Source: VRUE01 sp963718775
GTDB lineage: Bacteria; Actinomycetota; Thermoleophilia; Solirubrobacterales; 70-9
DNA length: 64,000 nucleotides
Direction: 5' to 3'
Assembly (NCBI GenBank): GCA_963718775.1
Contig: OY970377.1
Location: forward strand, 1,736,001 to 1,800,000
This document shows positions 53,404 through 64,000 of the stretch, piece after piece. The notes beneath the pieces were generated by a model that made no database searches, was not told the DNA's origin, and worked only from the letters and a program-made list of their open reading frames with translations. Made by a program: the position numbers and the translations under genes. Numbering within the stretch: the first letter of the stretch is position 1; each line of letters begins with the position of its first letter.

Positions 53404-54589
53404 TCAGCCCTTGATCGTGGTCCAGGCCTGGACCCAGTCGTTGTAGTCCTTGCAGTCGCTCGACCCGTTGCCGCAGTCGGCGACCGGCGTCTCCCAGTAG
53501 TAGACGCGTTTCCAGAACCCTGGGTTGTCGGCGTGGTATTTGGTGCAGAATTCCTTGTCCGCGGTGTGGTCGCAGGACAGGCTCTGCGCCGGCGCCTCGC
53601 CGAAGACTTCCGCCACTTCGGCGTTGACTTTCGGCGAGACGATCCAGTCCATCCACATGTACATGCAGTTGGGATGTTTGGCCTGGTTGCTGATCATCCA
53701 GGTGTCCGACCACCCGGTCGCGCCCTCCGAGGGCAGGAAGCCCTGGCTTGCCGGGCTCGCTGCAACCGGCTTGCCTTCTTCCTGGAGCGCGAAGTACTGG
53801 TACTGCCAGGTGGTGCCGACCTCGCTGTCGCCGTTGGCGAAGGCGGAGATCTGCTTGGTCAGGTCGGACCAGTATTCGCCGACCAACGGCCGTTGTTCCT
53901 TGAGCAGGTCGGTCGCCGCTTCGAACTGTTCTTCGTTGAGCTCATAGGGGCTTTCGATCCCCAGGTCGGGCTGGTGGGCCTTCAGGTAGACGGCCGCGTC
54001 GGCGATGTAGATCGGGTCGTCGTAGGCGCTGATCTTGCCCTTGTATTCGGCCGCCTTTTTCGGGTCGAGGATGACGTCCCACGAGGTCGGCGCCGGTTTG
54101 ACGTCGTCGGAGTTCCACATCAGCAGGTTCGCCCCGCGACCGTGCGGGATGCCGTAGTGGACGTCGTCGAACGTGTTGTAGGGCTGATTCTTCAGGTCGC
54201 TGAAGATCGTCTTGTAGTTGGGGACGAGGTCGACGTTGACCGGGTCGACGTCATCGCCGTCGACGAGTCGCGCCGTCGCGTTGCCGGAGGCAGAGACCCC
54301 GTCGTACTGGCCGCTGCGCATCAGCGAGACCATTTCGTCGGAGGTGCCGGCGACCTTGCTGTTGACCTTGCAGCCGGTCTTCTGTTCGAATGGTTTCGTC
54401 CAGGCCGGTTCGACGTAGCCGCCCCAGTTGACCAGGTTGACTTCACCCTCGCCCTTGCCGACCTTCTGCAGTTCGCTGCCGCTCGTGTTGTCGTCGCTGG
54501 AGCCGCAGCCGGCGAGCAAGAGCATGAAGGCCAGCAGGCCTACGACGATGATCCATGCCGTCCGTGCGGGTACGTGCGTGCGTTCTCAC
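53404..54589 (-). CDS. potD: Polyamine-type substrate-binding lipoprotein PotD, probable indel in the signal sequence
   Basis: About 394 residues after repair. The coupled start is the GTG at 54589, which overlaps the potA stop (GTGA), with GAGGAGG upstream. The signal peptide (TAWIIVVGLLAFMLLLAGCG, lipobox LAGC) is in another frame, so one extra base lies between about 54557 and 54585; an ATG at 54525 is the conservative start. The mature protein is a class-D type II binding protein (VNLVNWGGYVEPAWTKPFEQ, YDGVSASGNATARLVDGDDV, YGIPHGRGANLLMWNSDDVK). The ligand is putrescine, spermidine or a related amine by family. Confidence 0.87.
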
Positions 54590-55593
54590 GGTGGTTCCTC
54601 CTCTGTTGTAGAACTGCCACGGACGGCGACCGTGTGCTCCGGGCGCCAGCCCACAATTACCTCCCTACCCTGCTCGGAGGCAGCGTCCACTGACGTGCCT
54701 TCCACGTTTTGGCGTATGACCTGAAGTTCCCCACCGGCATCGAGGGCGACGGTGAGGCGGGTGATCATCCCGGCGTAGGCGACGTCGGCGATCCGGCCGT
54801 GCTCGGTGCGGAGGCCGTTTGGCGCAGCGCCTGAGTCGACCAGCTGGATCTTCTCGGGGCGGATCGTGAAGCGCGTGCCATCTCGCTCGAGCAGGTTGGA
54901 GACGCCGACGAAGCCGGCGACGAACTCGCTGGTCGGCTTCTCGTAGAGCTCGACCGGCGGACTGACCTGCTCGATCCGACCCTCGTTGAAGACCGCGATC
55001 CGGTCGCTCATCGTCAGCGCCTCGTCTTGATCGTGGGTGACGTAGACGAAGGTGATGCCGACCTCGCCCTGGATCGTCTTCAGCTCCGTCTGCATCTGCT
55101 CGCGCAGCTTCAGGTCGAGGGCGCCGAGCGGCTCGTCGAGCAGCAGCACCTTGGGCCGGTTGACGATCGCCCTGGCCAGGGCGACTCGCTGGCGCTGGCC
55201 GCCGGAGAGCTCGCCCGGCTTGCGGTCGCCGTAGCCGGGCAGGCGGACCATCTCCAGTGCCTCGTCGCAGCGCTGGCCGCGCTCAGCCTTGGCGACGCCG
55301 GCGACGCGCAGCCCGTATGCGACGTTCTCGCCCACGGTCATATGGGGGAAGAGCGCGTAGTCCTGGAAGACCGTGTTGACCGCGCGGTCGTAGGGCGGCA
55401 CGCCGCTGACGTCCTCGCCGGCCAGTTCGATCGTGCCGCTGCTCGGGTCCTCGAAGCCGGCGATCATCCGCAGCGTCGTCGTCTTCCCCGAGCCCGACGG
55501 ACCGAGCATGGTGAAGAACTCCCCCCGCTCGACCTCGAGGTCGATGCCCGCAACCGCCTCCACCTCGCCATAGTGCTTGGTGAGGTTGGCCAA
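54586..55593 (-). CDS. potA: Polyamine-type ABC transporter ATPase PotA
   Basis: A 335-residue ATPase. The TTG at 55593 is the only usable start, since an in-frame TAA lies 36 bases upstream. Walker A is LGPSGSGKTTTLRMIAGFED, Q-loop VFQDYALFPHMTVGENVAYG, signature LSGGQRQRVALARAIVNRP, Walker B LLLDEPLGALDLKLRE and switch VYVTHDQDEALTMSDRIAVF. A C-terminal TOBE-type domain begins about residue 240 (RFTIRPEKIQLV) and may sense substrate or lock the ATPase. First gene of the operon; it is followed by potD with a GTGA overlap. Confidence 0.92.
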   Translation of the reverse strand: MANLTKHYGEVEAVAGIDLEVERGEFFTMLGPSGSGKTTTLRMIAGFEDPSSGTIELAGEDVSGVPPYDRAVNTVFQDYALFPHMTVGENVAYGLRVAGVAKAERGQRCDEALEMVRLPGYGDRKPGELSGGQRQRVALARAIVNRPKVLLLDEPLGALDLKLREQMQTELKTIQGEVGITFVYVTHDQDEALTMSDRIAVFNEGRIEQVSPPVELYEKPTSEFVAGFVGVSNLLERDGTRFTIRPEKIQLVDSGAAPNGLRTEHGRIADVAYAGMITRLTVALDAGGELQVIRQNVEGTSVDAASEQGREVIVGWRPEHTVAVRGSSTTEEEPP

Positions 55594-55660
55594 GCGGATG
55601 TCGGGTGTAGCAGCTACGCCTTGACGTTATCCGAGTGGTTGAGTAAAGAATGGCCAAACT

Positions 55661-55684
55661 CACCCCGGCCAGTTGGCCGGGGTG
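55661..55684 (-). terminator. Intrinsic terminator of the NlpC/P60-like gene
   Basis: A perfect 11-bp stem CACCCCGGCCA/TGGCCGGGGTG (55661-55671 with 55674-55684). On the - strand it is followed by a pyrimidine-containing stretch with TTCTTTAC. It ends the - strand unit 20 bases past the hydrolase stop and protects the potA promoter. Confidence 0.75.
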
Positions 55685-55704
55685 GAGTACGGCTCAGGCG
55701 TGGA

Positions 55705-56259
55705 TCAGAAACCCGCGGGGTGGCGGACCGTGTAGCCGATGTTGTCACGCAGGTCTTCGTGCCAGCTCGGGCCGGTGCGGCCGTCGCCGTTGCCGGAGGT
55801 GTCCCAGCGCACGCCGGCGATCACCGCGTAGGCGTGTCCAGAATTGGCGTAGACGCTGATCCAGCGACCTTCGCCGGGGAGTCCCCAGCGTTCCATCGGG
55901 CCCGACGGCAATGGGCTTTCGATGAATTGGCCGCCGTGCAGCGCGTAGCTGACCGAGCCTGAACAGTCATAGCCCGCATCCCACCAGCGAGCGTGCCCGC
56001 CGCCCCAGATGTAGGGTTTGGTGCGGATTTTATTGGCCGATGCGATTACTGCCTTGACTCGGGCCGGAGCGGATTTGGGGGGGACCAGCATCCCGTTTGG
56101 CAGCAGCCGTGCCTTTTCGGTCGGCGTGCAGATGTCTATTTCCGCGGATGAAAGACCACCGCCATCGCAAGCCGCGGAGGCCGCGCCGGGCGTCAGGGCC
56201 AGGGCGGTCAACACCCCCGCGATGGCCATGCCTAGCTTGAACTTCTTGTTGTTGCGCAA
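55705..56259 (-). CDS. Secreted NlpC/P60-like peptidoglycan hydrolase under c-di-AMP riboswitch control
   Basis: A 184-residue exported protein from the TTG at 56259 (GGAG 9 bases upstream) with signal MAIAGVLTALALTPGAASAA. The catalytic domain has the Cys in AGYDCSGSVSYALHGG and the His in SGHAYAVIAGVRWDTSGNGD, with the usual N-terminal helix region (PARVKAVIASANKIRTKPYI, WGGGHARWW). Such enzymes cut stem-peptide bonds in the wall. Control by c-di-AMP riboswitch is typical of actinobacterial wall hydrolases (RpfA/NlpC types) and links wall growth to osmotic state. Confidence 0.85.
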   Translation of the reverse strand: MRNNKKFKLGMAIAGVLTALALTPGAASAACDGGGLSSAEIDICTPTEKARLLPNGMLVPPKSAPARVKAVIASANKIRTKPYIWGGGHARWWDAGYDCSGSVSYALHGGQFIESPLPSGPMERWGLPGEGRWISVYANSGHAYAVIAGVRWDTSGNGDGRTGPSWHEDLRDNIGYTVRHPAGF

Positions 56260-56263
56260 ACCG

Positions 56264-56402
56264 ATCTCCTTCGTCGGCCTACGGGGTTAGCTGTCGGGCT
56301 GGCGCGAAAGGAGCCTGCGCCCCCGCCTGAACTAGGCGAGTTAGCCCCGAAAACGTGGTTCCCCCGTTCCCGCGGCGCCTCCAGCGCACGGGATTCGGCG
56401 TT
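56264..56402 (-). promoter_or_regulatory. ydaO/yuaA-type c-di-AMP riboswitch
   Basis: On the - strand the conserved blocks appear in order: GCCGAATCC, CGGGAACGGGGGAACCA, GGGGCTAACT, a variable arm, GCCAGCCCGACAGCTAACCC and CGTAGGC, ending just before the GGAG of the hydrolase. This order matches the c-di-AMP riboswitches known upstream of actinobacterial cell-wall hydrolases. Class members shut expression off when c-di-AMP binds. Confidence 0.92.
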
Positions 56403-56535
56403 TCGGTTGTTTGGAACGGCGGCAGTGTAGACGATCCGCCGGCCGCTTGCTCACAAAAAACAAACATTTTGTGGCCTTTCGCACTTTGGCTTCCCTGGTC
56501 TCTTCGACGCGGCGGCTGGTAGCTTGCGCCCTGCG

Positions 56536-57336
56536 ATGGAACTTGCGGGACGCACGGCGTTGCTTACCGGGGCCACTGGAGGCCTCGGACGTGCGATAGC
56601 CAAGGAGCTGGCCGGCCGCGGGGCAAAGCTCTCTTTGAGCGGCCGCAAGGCCGAGGCGCTGGAGTCCCTCGCTGCGGAGCTCCCCGGCGACGGACACAAG
56701 GTGTTTCCCGCTGACCTGGCCGAGGCGGGCACCGCCGAGAAGCTGGCCGCCGAGGCCGGCGAGATCGACGTCCTCGTCGCCAATGCCGGCCTGCCCGGCT
56801 CGGGGCGGCTGCCGGAATACACCAGCGAGCAGCTGACCGGCGCCCTGCGGGTCAACCTCGAGGCGCCGATGCTGCTGGCCCGTGCGGTCGAGCCGCAGAT
56901 GCTCGAGCGGGGCAGCGGCCACATGGTCTTCGTCTCATCGCTCTCGGGCAAGTCGCCGACGCCGCTAGCCTCTATCTACGCTGCGACCAAGTTCGGCCTG
57001 CGCGGCTTTGCCCTTGCCCTGCGGGCCGATCTCGACCCCCTTGGGATCGGCGTCTCGATCGTCTCGCCTGGCACGATCCGGGATGCGGGCATGTACGCCG
57101 ACACCGGCGCCAAGCCGCTGCCGGGGATGGGGACCGGCTCGCCTCAGCAGGTCGCCGCCGCGGTGGCCAAGGCGATCGAGCAGAACAAGGTGGAGATCGC
57201 GGTGGCGCCGGTGCAGCAGCGCTTCCTCGCCCACTTCGCTCTCGTCACGCCCAGCATCAGCGTCAAGGCGGTCAGCGGCGACGCCGCCAGGAAGGCCGCC
57301 GAGAGCGTCGTTTCGACGCAGCACGACAAGCGGTAG
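56536..57336 (+). CDS. Short-chain dehydrogenase/reductase
   Basis: A 266-residue classical SDR from the ATG at 56536. NAD(P) motif TGATGGLGRAIAKELAGRGA with a following basic SGRKAEALE that favours NADP(H); NAG in VANAGLPGSG; catalytic Ser/Tyr/Lys in VSSLSGKSPTPLASIYAATK. The C-terminal region (VAPVQQRFLAHFALVTPSIS) resembles actinobacterial DHRS7/DltE-like reductases with membrane-associated substrates. The substrate is unknown. It is not close to the SDR pair at 15-17 kb. A large hairpin follows. Confidence 0.85.
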   Translation: MELAGRTALLTGATGGLGRAIAKELAGRGAKLSLSGRKAEALESLAAELPGDGHKVFPADLAEAGTAEKLAAEAGEIDVLVANAGLPGSGRLPEYTSEQLTGALRVNLEAPMLLARAVEPQMLERGSGHMVFVSSLSGKSPTPLASIYAATKFGLRGFALALRADLDPLGIGVSIVSPGTIRDAGMYADTGAKPLPGMGTGSPQQVAAAVAKAIEQNKVEIAVAPVQQRFLAHFALVTPSISVKAVSGDAARKAAESVVSTQHDKR

Positions 57337-57341
57337 GGAGG

Positions 57342-57436
57342 GGCACGGGCGGGGCGCCTCCCGCCCGGACAATCGCCGGCCTAATTAGGCCGGCGATTTG
57401 AGTATCCGCCCGTTCGAGAGGCGCCCCGCCCGTGCC
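57342..57436. repeat. Two-tier inverted repeat between SDR and acnA
   Basis: The outer 19-base arms (57342-57360 with 57418-57436) are perfect and extremely G+C-rich. Inside is a 28-base perfect palindrome (57371-57398) with centre CCTAATTAGG. It lies between two genes on the same strand, so it may terminate the SDR transcript; the second tier is more than a terminator needs. Confidence 0.85.
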
Positions 57437-57475
57437 TCGAGGCGGTCGAGTCTGCCTCCTCCTTAGGATGGAGCT

Positions 57476-60271
<2,796 letters not shown>

Positions 60272-60461
60272 GTTTCGGGCAAGGCGGCGCAGGAGGGCCG
60301 CGGGAGGCAGGGGGGTCCGCGCGACCCTCACTGCACCTGCGCGTCGGTAGCCAGGGAGGGATGCCGACGCGGCCGTTCCCCTAAACGGGACTGCTCAGAG
60401 GAACAGTCAGCTTCTAGCTATACCGCGTAGGCACCCGGCGGTCAAGCCTGTCTGAGCGGAT

Positions 60462-60803
60462 CTACGGCGATTCCGCAACTCTTTGCGGAGAATCCGCAAC
60501 GCCCCAACCCTTTCGTTCAATCAGCTCAATCCCGATCACACTGCCGACCGGGCCGACCGGTGTGAGCGTCGCGGCAAGCAGTGTGTAGGGGGCCTCGCGC
60601 TTTCCGCAGGCGACCCAGATGACGATGCACAGCACGATGAACCCGAGCCCGTGCGCCCAGCCGAACAGCATCGTCTCGGTCTCGAATCCCGGCGCCAGCC
60701 AGAACAAGATCAGCCCAGCGAAGACCGCCAACTCGATCCAGGAGAGCACCTTCACCTTCTGGAAGAGCGCCCCCGGCACCGGCTTGCGCAATGGCGACTT
60801 CAT
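60462..60803 (-). CDS. DUF3817 membrane protein
   Basis: A 113-residue protein with three predicted helices (WIELAVFAGLILFWLAPGFE; MLFGWAHGLGFIVLCIVIWV; YTLLAATLTPVGPVGSVIGI). The N-terminal helix with WxE and the FGWAHGxGF phrase match DUF3817. It starts 9 bases after the kgd stop and so probably shares that transcript. Function unknown; the pairing with 2-oxoglutarate metabolism may be accidental. The 190 bases between it and the convergent acnA stop hold small hairpins (60336-60400) but no gene. Confidence 0.75.
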   Translation of the reverse strand: MKSPLRKPVPGALFQKVKVLSWIELAVFAGLILFWLAPGFETETMLFGWAHGLGFIVLCIVIWVACGKREAPYTLLAATLTPVGPVGSVIGIELIERKGWGVADSPQRVAESP

Positions 60804-60812
60804 CGGCAGGCC

Positions 60813-63800
60813 CTAAGCGCCGGGGGTGAGAGCGGTGAGCACGATGCGCTCCTGCTCTCGGGCGTGGGCGACCGAGTAGCCCTCGCCCGGGCTGGCCCGG
60901 ATCGGACGGCCGATGTAGCCGAGCTCGACTCCCTCGGGGAGGATGTCGGGCAGGCGGCGGGACATCACCTTCCAGCAGCCCATGTTGCGCGGCTCCTCTT
61001 GCACCCAGGTGATCTCTTTCAAGTTGGGGTAGGAGGCGACCAGCTCGGTCAGCTGCTGCTTGGCGAAGGGGTAGAGCAGCTCGACCCGGGCGATCGCGAC
61101 GTTCTCCGCCTGCTCGCGCCGCTCGCTGGCGTCCATGTCGAAGTAGACCTTGCCGGTGCAGAGGACGAGACGCTCGACCTTCTCGCGCCGCTCGGCCGCG
61201 GTCGGGTCGTCGAGGATGAAATGGAAGTGCTCCTCGGTCAGCTGCTGCGGCGTCGCTGCGGCGCGGTCGAGGCGCAGCAGGCCCTTGGGGGTGAAGACGA
61301 TCAGCGGCCGCGGCTTGCGGATCAGCGCCTGGCGGCGCAGCAGGTGGAAGTACTGCGCAGCGGTGGTCGGGTTGGCGATGCGGATGTTGCCCTCGGCGGC
61401 GAGAGCGAGGAAGCGCTCGATTCGGGCGCTGGAGTGCTCCGGGCCCGATCCCTCGTAGCCATGGGGAAGCAGCAGGGTTAGGCGGCTGGTCTGCCCCCAC
61501 TTGGCCTCGCCGGAGACGATGAAGCTGTCGATGATCACCTGGCCGGCGTTGGCGAAGTCGCCGTACTGGGCCTCCCAGAGGATCAGCGCGTTTGGCGTCG
61601 CCGCCGAGTAGCCGTACTCGAAGCCGAGGCAGGCGATCTCCGAGAGCGGGCTGTTGTAGAGCTCGAAGGGCGCGCTGGCGTCGTCGAGGTTCTGCATCGG
61701 CGTGTACTCGAGGCCGGTGTTCTCGTCGTGGAGGACGAGATGGCGGTGCGAGAAGGTGCCGCGCTCGGTGTCCTGGCCGGTGAGGCGGATGTGGACCCCC
61801 TCGGTGAGCAGCGAGGCGAAGGCGAGCGCCTCGGCGTGGCCGAATTCGATGCCGCCGTTCTCGAGGGTGTCGATCCGCTTGGTGAGCGGTTTACGCAGCT
61901 TGCGGTGGATCGTGAAGCTCTCCGGGACCTCGATCAGAGCTTGGTTCAGCTCGCGCAGCTTCTCGATCGGCACCGCCGTCTCCACCGGCGGGCTGGCGCT
62001 GCGGTCGAGCTCGCCGGTGCTGGTCGAGGTCACGGTCGGGTCCTCGTATTCGCCGAGCTCCATCTTGTGGCGCAGGTCCTTCAGCGCCGCCGACATCTCG
62101 TCGTGGCGCTGCTTGGCGGCGCTGTCCACCGCCTCGCGGCCGATCACGCCCTCCTCGACCAGCTTCTCCGCGTAGATCTCGGAGACCGGTGGGTGCGCCT
62201 TGATCTTGGCGGCGATCAGCGGCTGGGTGTAGGCGGGCTCGTCGGTCTCGTTGTGGCCGTAGCGCCGGTAGCCGATCACGTCGATGACGATGTCGCGGCC
62301 CCAGCGCTCGCGGTAGGCCATCGCCAGGCGGACCGCTGAGGAGCAGGCCTCGACGTCGTCGGCGTTGACGTGGACGATCGGCACGTTGAAGCCCTTCGCC
62401 ATGTCGGCCGCATAGGGGGTCGAGCGAGCGTCTTCGGGATCGGTGGTGAAGCCGACCTGGTTGTTCTGGATGACGTGGATCGTGCCGCCGGTGGTGTAGC
62501 CCTTCAGCGCTTGCAGGTTGAGCGTCTCGGCAACTACGCCCTGGCCGGGGAAGGCAGCGTCGCCATGCAGGAGCACCGGGACTGCGCGCTTTGGCTCATG
62601 CTCGATCTCGGCGCCGTCGGAGCTTGACTGGATGAAGCGAGTGGCGCCCTCGACCACCGGGTTGACGAACTCGAGGTGGCTCGGGTTGGGGTAGAGGCGG
62701 ACGGCGATCTTCTCGCCCTCGCTGGTCTCGTAGACCCCCTGGTGGCCGTAGTGATACTTGACGTCGCCGGTGCCGCCGTGCGGGATCGCCGCCACCGCCT
62801 TGACCGCGTCGATCTGCTTGGAGCCCTCGAACTCGGCCAGGATCGACTCGACCGAACGACCGAGGTTGTGGGCGAGCACGCTGAGCCGGCCACGGTGGGC
62901 CATGCCGAAGACGACCTCCTCGGCGCCGCCGCGGTAGGCGAGCGTGACCAGCTCGTCGAGCATCGGCACGACCACGTCGAGACCCTCGATCGTGAAGATC
63001 TTCTGGCCCAGGTAGGCCTTCTCGATGAAGCGCTCGAACTGGAAGACGTCGACGAGGCGCTCCAGCAGGCGACGTTTCTCCTCGTCGGCGAGCGGCTGGC
63101 GGTGGGCGCCGGTCTCGACCATCTCGCGCAGCCAGGTGCGCTGCTGGTGAGAGGAGAGGTGCTCGAACTGGTAGGCGATCGTGCCGCAGTAGGCCTCGCG
63201 CATGCGCGGCAGCGCCTCCAGCAGCGTCTCGCCGGGCACGCCGATGCGCAGGATCGAGGCGGGGATACGCGCCATCAGCTCCGGCGTCAGGTTGAGGTTC
63301 TCGGGCTGGATCGCCGGGTCGCCCTTGGGCTCGCGGCCGAGCGGGTCGAGGCGGGCGGAGAGGTGGCCGTGGGTGCGGTAGCCCTTGAGCAAGGAGGTGG
63401 CAGCCTGCACCGCCTGCAGCAGCTCCTCGTCGGGCTGGGTGGTGGTGACGGCCATCTCCTCCGTATGCGAGGAAGGCGTGCCGAGCGGGGGCGCCGAGGC
63501 GGAGGCGGGGTGGGCAGAGGCGATCGGCGCGTCGTCGACGCCGAGGCTGGCGGCGACGGCCTCGTAGAAGCCGTCCTCGCCCTGCAGGAACTGCTCGATG
63601 CTGCGCAGGAAGGCGCCGGACTCGGCGCCCTGGATCACCCGGTGGTCGTAGGTCGAGGTCAGCGTCATCGTCTTCGAGACGCCGAGCTGGCGCAGGCGGT
63701 CGGGGGAGGCGTGGGCCCACTCGGGCGGGTAGGCGATCGCGCCGGTGGCGATGATCGCGCTCTGGCCGCTCATCAGCCGCGGCACCGAGGCGACGGTACC

Positions 63801-64000
63801 GATCCCGCCCGGATTGGTCAGGGAGATGTTGGTGCCCTGGAAGTCGTCGGCGCTGAGCTTGCTCTCCCGCGTCTTCGTGATCAGATCCTCGTAGTAGCTG
63901 TGGAAGGCAGCGAAGTCGAGGGCCTCAGCCCCCTTGATCGCCGGCACCATCAGGCTGTGCGAGCCGTCCTTGCGCTCGACGTCGACGGCGATGCCGAGGT
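60813..64000 (-). CDS. kgd: Multifunctional 2-oxoglutarate decarboxylase/dehydrogenase (KGD), 3' part
   Basis: At least 1062 residues are visible; the 5' end is cut by the right edge (the frame is open to base 64000). The first ~180 residues are the E2-type acyltransferase domain (GTNISLTNPGGIGTVASVPR, active-site-like TSTYDHRVIQGAESGAFL). A Ser/Pro-rich linker leads to the E1 part: GMAHRGRLSVLAHNLGR, GDAAFPGQGVVAETLNLQAL, IHVNADDVEACSSAVRLAMA for ThDP and metal, and GYEGSGPEHSSARIERFLAL near the C-terminus. This E2o-E1o fusion is typical of actinobacteria and acts in the TCA cycle with E2p and E3. The lipoyl domain is missing, as in the family. Confidence 0.95.
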   Translation of the reverse strand, partial: LGIAVDVERKDGSHSLMVPAIKGAEALDFAAFHSYYEDLITKTRESKLSADDFQGTNISLTNPGGIGTVASVPRLMSGQSAIIATGAIAYPPEWAHASPDRLRQLGVSKTMTLTSTYDHRVIQGAESGAFLRSIEQFLQGEDGFYEAVAASLGVDDAPIASAHPASASAPPLGTPSSHTEEMAVTTTQPDEELLQAVQAATSLLKGYRTHGHLSARLDPLGREPKGDPAIQPENLNLTPELMARIPASILRIGVPGETLLEALPRMREAYCGTIAYQFEHLSSHQQRTWLREMVETGAHRQPLADEEKRRLLERLVDVFQFERFIEKAYLGQKIFTIEGLDVVVPMLDELVTLAYRGGAEEVVFGMAHRGRLSVLAHNLGRSVESILAEFEGSKQIDAVKAVAAIPHGGTGDVKYHYGHQGVYETSEGEKIAVRLYPNPSHLEFVNPVVEGATRFIQSSSDGAEIEHEPKRAVPVLLHGDAAFPGQGVVAETLNLQALKGYTTGGTIHVIQNNQVGFTTDPEDARSTPYAADMAKGFNVPIVHVNADDVEACSSAVRLAMAYRERWGRDIVIDVIGYRRYGHNETDEPAYTQPLIAAKIKAHPPVSEIYAEKLVEEGVIGREAVDSAAKQRHDEMSAALKDLRHKMELGEYEDPTVTSTSTGELDRSASPPVETAVPIEKLRELNQALIEVPESFTIHRKLRKPLTKRIDTLENGGIEFGHAEALAFASLLTEGVHIRLTGQDTERGTFSHRHLVLHDENTGLEYTPMQNLDDASAPFELYNSPLSEIACLGFEYGYSAATPNALILWEAQYGDFANAGQVIIDSFIVSGEAKWGQTSRLTLLLPHGYEGSGPEHSSARIERFLALAAEGNIRIANPTTAAQYFHLLRRQALIRKPRPLIVFTPKGLLRLDRAAATPQQLTEEHFHFILDDPTAAERREKVERLVLCTGKVYFDMDASERREQAENVAIARVELLYPFAKQQLTELVASYPNLKEITWVQEEPRNMGCWKVMSRRLPDILPEGVELGYIGRPIRASPGEGYSVAHAREQERIVLTALTPGA

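Noticed and set aside
60336..60400. Small hairpins between acnA and the DUF3817 gene as a possible tRNA or riboswitch
   Set aside because: No T-loop or anticodon-arm pattern and no riboswitch core could be made out; it lies between two 3' ends and is probably just a terminator region.

Overview
The window is high-GC DNA that reads as an actinobacterial chromosome, most likely class Thermoleophilia, order Solirubrobacterales. The lineage is inferred from gene content and style: secreted proteins ending in a Lys/Val-rich C-terminal module, an HtaA-type protein, GAV/KL-repeat surface proteins, a KGD-type 2-oxoglutarate enzyme, coenzyme-B12-dependent methylmalonyl-CoA mutase and many TetR regulators. 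I see no tRNA, rRNA, CRISPR array, prophage or classical insertion sequence.

Region 1 (1-9.3 kb) is a cobalamin-responsive locus. Two cobalamin riboswitches (about 1085-1233, + strand; about 9176-9325, - strand) precede convergent operons. The + operon encodes a secreted propeller/IPT-domain protein and a secreted protein with a DUF4430-like module plus an alpha/alpha toroid, the two folds that make up animal intrinsic factor and transcobalamin. The - operon encodes a membrane-anchored toroid protein, a TolQ/ExbB/MotA-type proton channel subunit and a DUF2149 (ExbD-like) subunit, joined by GTGA and ATGA stop/start overlaps. A further partial toroid gene enters from the left edge. Together they suggest an unusual corrinoid-capture system that may be powered by the proton motive force.

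Region 2 (9.4-26 kb) holds a lipoprotein, an M15-like peptidase, a benzoylformate decarboxylase next to an FAD/Fe-S 2-hydroxyacid dehydrogenase, two paralogous SDRs, ileS, a DUF4258/DUF2283 fusion, a tautomerase, thioredoxin, PolX, a SIMPL protein, trehalose-phosphatase and a TauE/SafE transporter split into two genes. Region 3 (26-35.5 kb) holds two large structured inverted repeats, an ABC exporter/TetR operon with an operator-like palindrome, a PAC2 protein, a UvrD/RecB-like helicase-nuclease, an inositol-phosphatase-like protein and a small basic protein behind two SOS-box-like sites. Region 4 (35.5-48.3 kb) holds a one-polypeptide sigma/anti-sigma factor with a secreted Ig-like partner, a UDP-glucuronate-decarboxylase-like enzyme, an unrecognised metal-binding-type protein, an HtaA-like protein, methylmalonyl-CoA mutase, an AbiEi/DUF559 gene flanked by inverted-core hairpins, a repeat-rich surface protein and an acyl-CoA carboxylase beta subunit. 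Region 5 (48.3-64 kb) holds four TetR genes, a polyamine-type ABC transporter operon, an NlpC/P60-like hydrolase under a c-di-AMP riboswitch, an SDR, aconitase, a DUF3817 protein and the 3' part of kgd, cut by the right edge.

Two themes cut across the regions. First, gene ends repeatedly carry large self-complementary elements. At least two families have homologous members inside the window: 26.0/26.3 kb, and 23.1/48.3/48.5 kb. Second, at least nine genes have reading frames broken by what look like single-base indels, including the essential ileS. That points to sequence or assembly error more than to true pseudogenes. Such genes are given here over their reconstructed full extent.
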